DNA of 64,000 bases from CAWBLP01 sp963789495. Lineage in GTDB: Bacteria > Pseudomonadota > Alphaproteobacteria > Acetobacterales > Acetobacteraceae. Location: assembly GCA_963789495.1 (NCBI GenBank), contig CAWBLP010000004.1:1-64000 (forward strand), in the 5' to 3' direction. This document shows, one piece after another, positions 9,764 through 18,780 of the stretch (the stretch's first letter is position 1; the number at the start of each line of letters is the position of its first letter). A model generated the notes under the pieces. That model had not been told where the DNA came from and made no database searches. It saw only the letters and a program-made list of their open reading frames with translations. The translations under genes and the position numbers were made by a program.

Positions 9764-9802
9764 CTCAAACCAAACAGCCTCCGGCAAACCCGGGGCCGTT
9801 CA

Positions 9803-10137
9803 GTCGGCGCCGTTGCGGCCATACTCTCCAGTATGTTGAGTTGGCTCCTGATCAGTGCTGCGGACACACGCCCGTCGACGCCGCAAGACGGACCGATACC
9901 CACGGCCGGCGTGCCGACATCGGGGGTCGTCGTTGCCGTGAGATAGCGCTCGCCATCTTGGTCTCGGTGTAAGGCTGAGCGGGGCGAACCAGCGACACGA
10001 CAATGCCTCAACGCACCGCGTCAAGCGGCGAGCGAGTGGTTTCGGCGTCAGGCCACTGCTCAAGTCGCGCGTGGGTAACGTTCCGGTCGGCGCGACATTC
10101 CCAGGCGCAGTCGAATGAGTGGAGGCCGGTTCCCTGA
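9803..10137. other. Intergenic stretch between IS copy 1 and dinB
   Basis: No gene is supportable here. A minus-strand frame with TTTPDVGTPAVGIGPSC reads smoothly but continues into the IS end and matches no family I know. It is probably debris from an earlier insertion or deletion. Confidence 0.4.
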
Positions 10138-11229
10138 TTAGGCCTCGAGCCTGAGATCGAGGCCCAGCTGCGTTGGCGCCGCGGCGTCTTCCGCCTCGAA
10201 GCTGGATAGCGTCACGCCCAAGAGGCGGATGCCCTTGGCGGGCGGGTAAACCGAGCGAACCAGATCGAGACTGACGGCGTGCAGCAGTTCGCGGGTCAGG
10301 ACGGACTCCGATAAGGTCCGGCTGCGCGTTGCCTGCTGAAAGTCGGCGTATTTGATCTTCACCGTCACAGTCCTGCCGAACATCTAAGTCTTCTCGCACC
10401 AGGCCCAGACGTTGTCGGCCATGGCAATCACACCCGCCTCGATATCGACGGGCAACGTGAGGTCCTGACGGAAGGTCGTTTCCGAGCCGGAGGATTTTCG
10501 GGGACGGTTTGGCTGCACGGGCCTCACGTCCTCGCCGCGCGCAATCGCATAGTACCAGGCACCTGACTTCCCGAACTGCGCCTGCAGGAACCCGAGCGAC
10601 TGCCGTTTCAAGTCTGCGCCCGTGAAAATGCCGAGCGTATTCATCTTCTCCGCCATTCTCGGCCCGACGCCATGAAACTTCTTAATCGGCAATTCCTCGA
10701 TGAAGCCAGGCCCATGGGCGGGCGGGATGACGAACTGCCCATTCGGCTTGCGTTGGTCGGAGGCCAGCTTCGCCAAAAACTTGCAATAGGAGATGCCAGC
10801 GGAGGCACTGAGCCCGGTCTCCCCCTTAATGCGCGCCCGGATCTCGGCCGCCGTTGCGGCTGCGGTAGGGAGGCCGTGCCAGTTCGCCGTCACGTCCAGA
10901 TAGGCCTCATCCAAGGACAGTGGCTCGATCAGATCCGTGTACTCGGCGAAGATCGTATGGATCTGCCGCGAGACGGCGCGATAGACGTCGAAGCGTGGTG
11001 GCACGAACACCAACTCGGGACATTTCCGAGCCGCGATGGTCGAGGGCATCGCGGAATGCACGCCGAAAGCGCGCGCCTCGTAGCTCGCGGCCGCGACAAC
11101 ACCCCGCGTTGCGCCATGGCCGACTGCCACAGGTCGGCCGCGAAGCGAAGGATCGTCCCGCTGTTCGACCGACGCGTAGAACGCATCCATGTCGACATGG
11201 ATAATTTTGCGGACTGTAGAATTGCTCAC
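10138..11229 (-). pseudogene. dinB: DNA polymerase IV with an internal amber codon
   Basis: This Y-family translesion polymerase is split by an in-frame TAG at 10384-10386. The first 281 residues carry IHVDMDAFYASVEQRDDP, the catalytic PLSLDEAYLDVT, and the HhH thumb with KKFHGVGPRMAEKMN. After the TAG the same frame continues MFGRTVTVKIKYADFQ, the little-finger domain, to 10138. A CAG-to-TAG change would explain it. The truncated form keeps palm, fingers and thumb but loses most of the little finger and the clamp-binding tail, so it should be largely inactive unless the amber is suppressed. Confidence 0.85.
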
Positions 11230-11400
11230 GTGAGACCCTATCGCGGCCAGCGCCCCCGGGCGTTCGCCTGCCCATCATCAATGCTCCCCCACGGGTTGCT
11301 GCACCGCACATTATGGAACATGGACGGTGGTGGCGATATCGACATCGTCGCTCCCAGCCTTCGAAGTGGCCAGTCTGGTGACCAACGGCAGAGCGGACAA

Positions 11401-11416
11401 GCCGTCAAGGCAGCCC
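11401..11416 (+). repeat. 16-bp target duplication, left copy
   Basis: GCCGTCAAGGCAGCCC here is repeated exactly at 12786-12801, directly flanking the IS1202-like element. Long duplications are a hallmark of IS1202-type transposition. Confidence 0.85.
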
Positions 11417-11496
11417 TGTGGCTAGCTGGCGATCTGTCCGGTGTTTGTAGCTCGTGAAGTGTCCGGTCCACTGGCTCGCTGGAACGGGGGGCGGCG

Positions 11497-12675
11497 ATGG
11501 ATCGGGCACGCATTCACGAGGGGGTTCGTCGGATGCGTTTTCAGGACGTGCTGGGTCGGACCGAACGGTCTGAGCTGAGCCAGCTGGAGGCGGCGGAGTT
11601 GCTCGGGGTCAGCGAGCGGACGTTCCGCCGCTGGCGCGACCGCTACCGGGAAGAAGGAGTTGCGGGATTGAGCGACCGTCGCCTCCGCCCCTCGCTGCGG
11701 CAGGCGCCGAAGGCGGAGATCGAGCGGATGCTGGGCCTGTATCGCGATCTCTACCGCGGCTTCACGGTGAAGCATTTCCATGAGCAGTTGGGCAAGCGGC
11801 ACAACTACACGCTGGGCTACACGGTGACCAAGCTGCACCTGCAACGGGCCGGGCTGGTGACCCCGGCGCGGTCGCGCTCGGCGCATCGCAAGAAGCGGCC
11901 GCGCCGGCCGTTGGTGGGCATGATGCTGCATCAGGATGCGTCGACCCATGCCTGGCTGCCTGGCGACGAACGCAAATACGACCTGGTGGCGACGATGGAT
12001 GACGCGACGAGTGCGGTCTACTCGCTGTTCCTGGTGGAGCAGGAGGGCACCGCCTCAAGCCTGCGTGGCGTACGGGAGGTGATTGAACGGCACGGCCTGT
12101 TCTGCTCGCTCTACACCGACCGTGGCAGCCACTACTTCGAGACGCCCGAGGCCGGCGGTCGTGTCTCGAAGACAGTGCTGACACAGTTCGGCCGGGCGCT
12201 GAAGCAGCTCGGCATCGAGCACATTGCGGCCTACTCGCCGCAGGCCCGCGGGCGGTCGGAGCGCCTGTTCGGCACGTTGCAGGACCGGCTGCCGAAGGAG
12301 CTGGCGCTGGCCGGGATCAGCACACCGGAGGCGGCGAACCGATGGCTGCGGGAGGTCTACGTCGCCGAGCACAACGCGCGCTTTGCGGTGCCGGCCGAGC
12401 AGGCGGGATCGGCCTTCGTGGTGGATCCGAACGGTGCCTGGCGGGAGATTCTGTGCATCCAGGAGGACCGCCGAGTGGGTCATGACAACACGGTGAAGTG
12501 GCGCCGCCTCACCCTGCAACTGCCGCCGTCGCGGCTGCGGCCGCACTTCGTCAGAGCCACCGTGCGCGTGCACGAATATCCGGATGGGCGGCTGGCGGTG
12601 TTGTGGGGGCCGCACCGGCTGGCGGATTACGACGCCGAGGGGCGCCTTTTCCAACAGGAGCATATGGCCGCATGA
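11497..12675 (+). CDS. IS1202/ISNCY-type transposase
   Basis: This 392-residue protein has an N-terminal helix-turn-helix (SQLEAAELLGVSERTFRRWRD) and an rve-like catalytic domain with likely acidic residues in LHQDASTHAW, SLYTDRGSHY and RGRSERLFGTLQ. It closes with a beta-rich C-terminal region (VHEYPDGRLAVLWG). Architecture and length suit the ISNCY group related to IS1202. The gene is intact and followed by a 36-bp perfect palindrome. Confidence 0.85.
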   Translation: MDRARIHEGVRRMRFQDVLGRTERSELSQLEAAELLGVSERTFRRWRDRYREEGVAGLSDRRLRPSLRQAPKAEIERMLGLYRDLYRGFTVKHFHEQLGKRHNYTLGYTVTKLHLQRAGLVTPARSRSAHRKKRPRRPLVGMMLHQDASTHAWLPGDERKYDLVATMDDATSAVYSLFLVEQEGTASSLRGVREVIERHGLFCSLYTDRGSHYFETPEAGGRVSKTVLTQFGRALKQLGIEHIAAYSPQARGRSERLFGTLQDRLPKELALAGISTPEAANRWLREVYVAEHNARFAVPAEQAGSAFVVDPNGAWREILCIQEDRRVGHDNTVKWRRLTLQLPPSRLRPHFVRATVRVHEYPDGRLAVLWGPHRLADYDAEGRLFQQEHMAA

Positions 12676-12691
12676 CACGCTTCCAGTGCGG

Positions 12692-12727
12692 CTGCTCTGT
12701 GCCGGGGCATGCCCCGGCACAGAGCAG
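12692..12727. terminator. 36-bp perfect palindrome at the transposase 3' end
   Basis: Two 18-bp arms meet with no spacer, centred on GGGGCA|TGCCCC. It lies 17 bp after the transposase stop and before the right terminal repeats. The likely role is a terminator or block to read-through in both directions, or a structural signal for the element. No T-tract is present. Confidence 0.5.
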
Positions 12728-12785
12728 GAACGAAGCGGACAGATCACGCGCTACCAAAACCGGACAGGTTGACGCGCTAGCGACA

Positions 12786-12801
12786 GCCGTCAAGGCAGCC
12801 C
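12786..12801 (+). repeat. 16-bp target duplication, right copy
   Basis: Exact repeat of 11401-11416, immediately beyond the ACA end of the IS1202-like element. Confidence 0.85.
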
Positions 12802-12898
12802 CGACCAGGTGCAACCGCGTCGCGCAGGCAATTCGTCCACCGACCGGCGTTGTCGGAAAGCCGAATCGTCCCGTGACCTGTCAAGCTCGGCCTCCGCG

Positions 12899-14029
12899 GG
12901 GCGTTGGTGCGCGAATAGACTGGCGGTTATGTTTCCGCTCTGAGCCTTCCTGTCAGCGGGTCCGGGCGGAGACCGGCATGCCGAGACCTGTCATCCGGTT
13001 GAGCACATTGCACCCGACTTTCGCCTCGATCGTTGATGGTAGAATCCGGGCGTGAAGTCGTCGGCTGATGATCGTCTTGTAGCGAAACATCGCGGTTTCC
13101 ACCAAACTCCGGCGATTATAGCTGGAGCTTCGCTGCCAGCTCATGCGTCCATGCTCCGCAATGGTCGTGAGATGTATGTCGCGTTGCGTGGCTGTCGTTT
13201 CACCCGCAACGGACGTTACCCGCGGTGGTACAACGACCGACGCTTTCGGGTAACGCTCGGCAACTGCGTCATAGACGACCTGGCCATCGTACGCTCCCTC
13301 TGCCGTCAGCGACGCAACGTCAGCATCGATCTGATCGAGGACGTCTGGCAATTCGGCGATGTCACCGGCATCGTCCGGCGTCAATTCCACCGCGACGATT
13401 TCATGCGTATCCGCATCGACACCGAGATGCAGCTTGCGCCAGCGCTCGGCGCGAGCGGATGCCGTGTTTTCGACCGAGCCACTCGCCCTCGCCGTAAATC
13501 TTCAGCCCAGTGCTGTCCACTAGCAGATGCAGTGGCTCTATGCGGTCGAACTCGCTGCGGCAAAATTGTCAGACTGCCCCCGCGGCGGCTGAGTGTCGTA
13601 TGATCGGGAATGGCGATGTCGATCTTGAGCAAATCGGCAATCGATCGCAGCAAACCCTCCGTTTGTCGCAGTGGCTGGTGGAAGACCAGGCGGAGCGCGA
13701 GGCTCGTCTCGATGGCGATCGCCGAATAGATCGGTTGACCGCCCCGCTTTCTGGTGGCCGGTGCCTGCCATGCCGCGACGGCCTCCTCGGTCAGCCACAC
13801 CGTCAGGCTTCCGCGCCTAATCGGTGCGGCATCGTATTCCGGCCAGTTCGTGACCCGGTATTTGGCCTTGGGGATCTTGTGGCGGCGGCTCTCGTTGAAC
13901 TTATACGGCATGGATCTCACCAGCCTCGCGGCCACCGACCGTACCGCAACAGCGTCAACCTTGCCACTCTCTCCGGTTGCAACTCTCAGCAGCAATAGCA
14001 CAACCTGCGGTCTATTCGCGCACCAACGC
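12899..14029 (-). mobile_element. IS5-family insertion sequence, degraded
   Basis: Inverted repeats GCGTTGGTGCGCGAATAGAC (12899-12918) and its complement (14010-14029) match over 20 bp and bound a frameshifted IS5 transposase. The right end lies four bases from the stop of the terminase remnant, so it may have clipped the 3' end of that gene. Confidence 0.85.
12953..13911 (-). pseudogene. IS5-family transposase with two frameshifts
   Basis: The protein starts MPYKFNESRRHKIPKAKYR at 13911 and reads well through ATRKRGGQPIYSAIAIE and DHTTLSRRGGSL. A shift near 13555-13560 moves SEFDRIEPLHLLVDSTGLK to another frame. A second shift near 13441-13448 is needed before RWRKLHLGVDADTHE and ELTPDDAGD. 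The C-terminal ETAMFRYKTIISRRLHAR is normal. All IS5-group catalytic blocks are present but out of phase. Confidence 0.85.
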
Positions 14030-14630
14030 GGGTCAACTCAGCATCTCCCAAATCCATATCCCCGACTTGGCTCCATGAAGAAGTGCCTGACTGATCGAGT
14101 CCACCTGATCATCGTGTGGGCTACCAGGAAAGGCAAAAAGCTCCGCCTCCAACTCCGGCAGCCAGCTTGCTCGAACCGGAAAGTGGACTTGGCCCGCCTC
14201 GAAGATTGCAGACGCCATCGACATGCGAGCTATCTTGTCACGTTCCGGCTTGACGCCGGTTAGCCCGGCGATCTCGTAGCGCAATTCCTGAACTAGACCG
14301 ATCGCAGTGCCGGCTTCCTCGATCAGCACCTGGCGGGCATTCCATTCTCGCGCCAGCTGTATGACCTTCAGTTTCAAATCCGGATAATTCAACCGGCCGC
14401 GCCATGTGTGTACCAAATACCATTGGCGATCGCGAGTTTGCTGCCACGTCGTGCAGACCGACCAGTCGTTGTCCGGCCCTCCCTTTGCCGCGGTGTCCCA
14501 GCTTTGCAGCACGCTCAGCAGCCGATCCTCAGCAGGAAGCTCCGAGTAGCGCTGGACCCAGTGCCGCTTGATCATCGCGGTGAACCGCGCCGGGTTTGCC
14601 GGAGGCTCTGAACCTTGAGAGGTTGGAGCG

Positions 14631-14963
14631 ATGGAGAAGGCAAAGACGGCGAACCGCTACTCGGCCGAGGTGCGATCGCGTGCGGTCCGGATGGTGTTGG
14701 AGCACGGGGCGGATCACGCCTCGCAGTGGGCGGCGATCGGCTCGATTGCAGCCAAGATCGGTTGCACAGGGGAGACGTTGCGCGGCTGGGTGCGCCAGGC
14801 GGAGCGCGACCAGGGGCTGCGGGCTGGTCCAACCAGCGATGACCGTGAGCGCATCAAGGCCCTGGAACGCGACGTGCGCGAACTGCGCCAGGCCAACGAG
14901 ATTCTGCGCAAGGCGTCGGCGTATTTTGCGATGGCGGAGCTCGACCGCCGGTCCAAGCCATGA
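14631..14963 (+). CDS. IS3-family OrfA (copy 2)
   Basis: 110 residues, identical to the copy-1 OrfA except for ERDVREL in place of EREVREL in the coiled coil. Helix-turn-helix plus leucine-rich coiled coil. Overlaps orfB as ATGA at 14960-14963. Confidence 0.9.
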   Translation: MEKAKTANRYSAEVRSRAVRMVLEHGADHASQWAAIGSIAAKIGCTGETLRGWVRQAERDQGLRAGPTSDDRERIKALERDVRELRQANEILRKASAYFAMAELDRRSKP

Positions 14964-15865
14964 TCGCGTTCGTCGACGATCATCGCACTGCCTACGGGGT
15001 CGAGCCGATCTGCCGGGTTCTGCCGATCGCCCCGAGCACCTACCATGCGCACGCGGCAAAGCGCGCCGATCCAGGCAAGCTATCCGCGCGGGCGCGGCGC
15101 GATAGGGCCTTACAGGCCGACATCAGGCGGGTCTGGGAAGCGAACTTCCGGGTCTATGGCGTGCGCAAGGTCTGGCGGCAGCTCCGGCGCGAGGCCATCC
15201 CAGCGCCCTGCTGTCAGGTGGCGCGCCTGATGAAGCAGATGCGCCTGGCTGGCGCGGTGCGCGGCAAAACAGTGAAGACCACGCACAGCGACAAATCGGC
15301 GCCGAGCCCGCTTGACCGTGTGAAGCGGCAATTCCGGGCGTCAGCGCCCAATGTTTTGTGGGTTTCCGACTTTACCTACGTCGCCACCTGGCAGGGCTTC
15401 GTCTATGTCGCTTTCGTCATCGACGTCTTTGCCCGGCGCATCGTCGGCTGGCGCGTATCGCGCTCAGCACGAGCGGACTTCGTGCTCGATGCGCTCGAGC
15501 AGGCATTGTGCGATCGTCGCCCGGTCCGCAAGGGCGGCCTTGTGCACCACAGCGACCGTGGCGCCCAGTACCTCTCGATCCGCTACAGCGAGCGCTTGCT
15601 TGAAGCTGGGATCGAACCTTCCGTCGGCAGCGTCGGCGACAGCTACGACAACGCGCTCGCCGAAACCATCAACGGCCTATTCAAGGCCGAGGTGATCCAT
15701 CGGCGCGGCCCGTGGCGCGGCGCGGAAGCCGTGGAATTCGCCACCCTCGAATGGGTCGACTGGTTCAACAATCGTCGCTTGCTCGAACCGATCGGAAATA
15801 TCCCGCCCGCCGAGGCCGAAGCGCGCTACTATGCCCAAGCCAACGAGCACGCCATGGCGGCATGA
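14960..15865 (+). CDS. IS3-family OrfB transposase (copy 2)
   Basis: 301 residues, with DDE residues in NVLWVSDFTYVAT, VHHSDRGAQYLS and YDNALAETINGLFK. It differs from copy 1 at a handful of residues, for example RTAYG instead of RAACG near residue 10 and IDVFARR instead of IDAFARR. The gene is intact, so either copy could supply transposase for the other. Confidence 0.92.
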   Translation: MIAFVDDHRTAYGVEPICRVLPIAPSTYHAHAAKRADPGKLSARARRDRALQADIRRVWEANFRVYGVRKVWRQLRREAIPAPCCQVARLMKQMRLAGAVRGKTVKTTHSDKSAPSPLDRVKRQFRASAPNVLWVSDFTYVATWQGFVYVAFVIDVFARRIVGWRVSRSARADFVLDALEQALCDRRPVRKGGLVHHSDRGAQYLSIRYSERLLEAGIEPSVGSVGDSYDNALAETINGLFKAEVIHRRGPWRGAEAVEFATLEWVDWFNNRRLLEPIGNIPPAEAEARYYAQANEHAMAA

Positions 15866-16775
15866 CTCAAACCAAACAGCCTCCGGCAAACCCGGGGCGG
15901 TTCACACCGCCAGGCGGCACCGGAGCCTGCTGGGACTGTGCCGAGAACGCGTCCGAACCAAGTTGCACGCGTAAGCCCTCAAGGACCATGAGCGGCTCGC
16001 GTTCGGGTGCCAGGACCTCTCCGGAACGGCGGTGGTACTCTCGGCCACTCCCGAGAGGAACTGTTTCATCGATCTCGGCGATGGCCGGTAAGTTCAAGTG
16101 GGTCCAGGCTTCGCCCTGGGCGAGAACGAACCCGGTCAGATCTTCCATGTGTACTCGCTGCATCACGATGATGATCGCGCCGAGTCGCTTGTTGTCTAAC
16201 CTCGAAAGCAATGTGTTGGCGTACCACTGGTTGACGGTGCCTCGGCGCAGGTCGGAAAGAGCATCGATCGGCTTCAATGGATCATCGATAACGATCAGAT
16301 CGCCGCCTCGACCCGTGAGTGTGCCGCCGATGGAGGTGGCAAGGCGGTAGCCCCGGAGCGTCAGCTCGATTTCGCTCTCTGTGTCCTTATGTGAACTTAT
16401 GCGCGTTGCCAGAAACAGGTCGCGATACCAGTCGGAGGCCAGTACCGGCGCGGAAATCGTTCGAATGTTTGCGCGCGAGCTCGCTCGAGTAGCTGACGCA
16501 GATGATTCGCCGCCTTGGATCATGTCCGAGCAGGAATGCCGGTAGGGCGACCGAGGCGGCGATCGACTTCAGCGAGCGCGGCGGCATATTGACCACCAGC
16601 CGCCTGACCTCGCCGGTTTGCACCTGCTCAAGCCGATGGGAAATGGCCTCGATGGGCCAGCCGGCGACAAATTTCTGGCCGGGCGACAGTGTGTGGAAGG
16701 TCTTGCGCAGGAAGCTCGTAAAGTCCGAGCGGAGAATTGCGCTCAGGTACAGCACTGTTTACCCCGTGCTCCACG

Positions 16776-17252
16776 TCAGGTCTTCCTTGCTTTGCCATCT
16801 TCGCTCCGTGCAGCCCCCTCATCCGCAATGGCGTCGGCCCGAGGCTCCGCAGCGGAGGATGGCGCCGTACCATGTCGCGCCAGGAAATCCGCGATGATTA
16901 GATCGTCTTCCTCTGCCATGACCGTTGGCTCCGGCCTGGGTTCCGATCCGTTCGCGCCGTGCCGGCGCATGAAGTCGAGCAGCAGTCGGGTGGCTCTCGG
17001 GTCACCTTGGGCGGCGCTATTGACGAGACGCCGGGCAATGACCTCCCACATGCTGACATACCGACGTCGCCCGTTTTCGGTGATAGCGACACGCACATTG
17101 AGTGCGTCTTCCATGATGGAGGCCGCGTCCCGCGGTTGCTTGGGTCGGCCCTTCGGATTGCCGCTTTGCCCTGGCTTGAAGCGGGTTTCAGTTGGCGGGC
17201 GGCGATAGCCGACCGAATACTCGTCCGAAGAGTGCGGCTTCCGGCGCGGCAT
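16776..17252 (-). CDS. DUF5681 domain protein of a phage packaging module
   Basis: The protein begins MPRRKPHSSDEYSVGYRRPP and contains the DUF5681 signature FKPGQSGNPKGRPK, then a helical middle (SMWEVIARRLVNSAAQGDP) and an acidic C-terminus. DUF5681 proteins commonly lie just before the large terminase in alphaproteobacterial prophages, as here (20 bp gap), which suggests a small-terminase-like role. An upstream ATG at 17264 is the alternative start. The frame runs on unbroken into the upstream methylase only because of an indel there. Confidence 0.7.
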   Translation of the reverse strand: MPRRKPHSSDEYSVGYRRPPTETRFKPGQSGNPKGRPKQPRDAASIMEDALNVRVAITENGRRRYVSMWEVIARRLVNSAAQGDPRATRLLLDFMRRHGANGSEPRPEPTVMAEEDDLIIADFLARHGTAPSSAAEPRADAIADEGAARSEDGKARKT

Positions 17253-17260
17253 CTCCGCGG

Positions 17261-18722
17261 TCATCCCCGCCGTTTCCGAATGGGTGGGGCGGCGGCGCCG
17301 TGAGGATATATGGGCGGCCCGGCCTCGCCGGCCGACGTGGAGCCGGGTGGGGCGGCCCCACCCGGCTCGGATGCTTGGCTCGACCGGCCCGGGACTTCTG
17401 ATTGCAGTCGCTTCGCGCGGACTTCGGCGAAGGTGGCACCGTCGCCTTCCAGTATCGCCTCTAGCCTGGTGTACTTCTCCCACCGCCGCAGGCAAACCTC
17501 GACGTAGCCTGGGTCGGTACTCGAGCCCGTAGCAGATACGTCCGATTTTCTCCGCCGCAAGCAAGGTCGTACCCGATCCCAGAAAGACATCGAGGACCAG
17601 GTCCCCCTTGATCGAACAGTCGCGCAGCGCGTCCGCCACCAGTGCGACCGGTTTCACCGTCGGATGCATGGACAGTTCGTCGCTGCGGCCGGCCCGGAAG
17701 CTATTCAGGCCGGGGTAGGTCCAGACGTTTGAGCGTGTACGGCCGTGTGCGCCAAGGCCGAACGTATTGCGGTGATCGGCCTCACCTACCTTAAACACGA
17801 AGATCAGCTCGTGCTGACTTCGGTAGAACGAGCCCTGGCCAGGCGAGGTTTTGTTCCAGACGACCAGATTTTTGAGCTCGGAGAAGACCGCCGCACCAGC
17901 ACGCTGCAGCTCGAGCATATGGCGCCAGTCCATGCAGACGAACGCGATGGCGCCATCGCGCGAGACGCGGGCCACGTTCCCCAGGCATTGCCGCAGGAAC
18001 ATCTCGAACTCGGCCTCGGTCATCTCGCCACTGGCGAAGGCGAACTCGCGGTGCTTCACTCGGCCCCGGCCCCGCACATGGCCGGTAATGGCGACGTTGT
18101 AAGGGGGGTCAGTGAAGGTAACGTGGACACGCTCGCCGGCCATCAGATGATCGATGTCGGCGGTGGAGCGTGCATCCCCACACAGCAGCCGGTGAGGCCC
18201 CAGGCACCACAGGTCACGGGCACGGATGCACACCGGGTCGCGGGTCGACTCCACATGGTCGGCGGGGTCCGCTTTGGTGAGACCACGGTCGGCAAAGAGA
18301 CCGTCGATCTCCGGTGGATCGAATCCCGTCACCGTCAAGTCCAGTTCGATCGAAGGGAGCAAAACTGCAAGGTCTCCCAGTTCAGCGACCAGCAACTCCC
18401 GATCCCAACCGGCGTTCTCCGCCAGCTTGTTGTCCGCCAAGACGTACGCACGCTTCTGCGCCTCGGTCAGCCCGGCAGCCCGGATGGTTGGGACGGTGGG
18501 GATGCCGAGCAGGTGTGCCGCCTTCAGCCGGCCATGGCCGGCGAGGACCATGCCGGTGTCATCCACCAGGACAGGGTTTAGGAAGCCGAACGCCCGGATG
18601 CTATCGGCGATCTGCCGGATCTGGCGCTTGCTGTGCGTGCGGGCGTTACGAGGGTTCTCCCGCAGGCCGGTGACCGACGAGTAGTGGATAGCGAGTTCGG
18701 CCGACGCAATATTTTGTGCCAC
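17261..18722 (-). pseudogene. ParB-domain DNA methyltransferase, frameshifted near its C-terminus
   Basis: An N-terminal ParB/Srx-like domain (NPRNARTHSKRQIRQIADS, AGHGRLKAA) is fused to an N6/N4 DNA methyltransferase with the catalytic TDPPYN and SAM motif VFLGSGTTLLAAEKIGR. Such fusions are common in prophages and may protect phage DNA. At GLEY the frame is lost through an extra base at about 17516-17517. The expected continuation PGYVEVCLRRWEKYT lies in the other frame and ends at 17261. The start is GTG. The damage is after all catalytic motifs, so activity might survive. Confidence 0.8.
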
Positions 18723-18780
18723 GCGGACCTCATCAGGTTGTCCGCGGTCGCTCTATCAGGGGGTGCTCGCGCTCGTCGGC

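Larger units (their letters stand above)
8479..9802 (+). mobile_element. IS3-family insertion sequence, copy 1 of a duplicated element
   Basis: This 1324-bp element has terminal inverted repeats starting TGAACCG and sharing CCGGGTTTGCCGGAGGCT. It is the same length as the copy at 14581-15904 and in the same orientation. I count about nine base differences between the copies. One lies in the right terminal repeat (GGCCG here, GGCGG in copy 2). Confidence 0.92.
11417..12785 (+). mobile_element. IS1202-like (ISNCY) insertion sequence
   Basis: This 1369-bp element starts TGTGGCTAGC and ends with the inverse of TGTCGCTAGC. Imperfect inner repeats share CTGTCCGGT and GTAGC-CGTGA-TGTCCG. It is flanked by a perfect 16-bp direct repeat at 11401-11416 and 12786-12801. 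A single intact transposase gene lies inside. Confidence 0.88.
14581..15904 (+). mobile_element. IS3-family insertion sequence, copy 2
   Basis: This 1324-bp element is the same as that at 8479-9802, with ends TGAACCGCGCCGGG and the inverse of TGAACCGCCCCGGG. It sits inside the terminase gene in opposite orientation to it. The gene frame is restored when exactly these 1324 bp are removed. I do not see a clean 3-4 bp duplication. Confidence 0.92.
14033..16755 (-). pseudogene. Phage terminase large subunit, frameshifted and split by an IS3-family element
   Basis: Fragments give one large terminase. The N-terminus (16755 downwards) has PGQKFVAGWPIEAISHRLE and the ATPase block VVNMPPRSLKS, a Walker A-like motif. 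Next comes IICVSYSSELARKHSNDFRA, then a one-base insertion at about 16445-16446. The middle block VLASDWYRD to GRGGDLIVIDDPLK has the Walker B-like Asp pair. IS3-family copy 2 lies in FSAQSQQAPVPPGG. The nuclease domain (14033-14575) has LQSWDTAAKGG and PHDDQVDS. Precise removal of 14581-15904 restores the frame (GGAAMIKR). The gene cannot work as it stands. Confidence 0.85.

Noticed and set aside
8479..9802. Short target duplications around the duplicated IS3-family copies
   Set aside because: I compared 3-5 bp on both sides of each copy and found no matching direct repeat.
9803..10011. Minus-strand frame with TTTPDVGTPAVGIGPSC as a gene
   Set aside because: It has no family match I know and runs into the IS end; it may be debris.
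16776..18722. A 648-residue methylase-DUF5681 fusion protein
   Set aside because: The fusion exists only because of a one-base shift after GLEY; the true methylase end lies in another frame and the DUF5681 protein has its own start.
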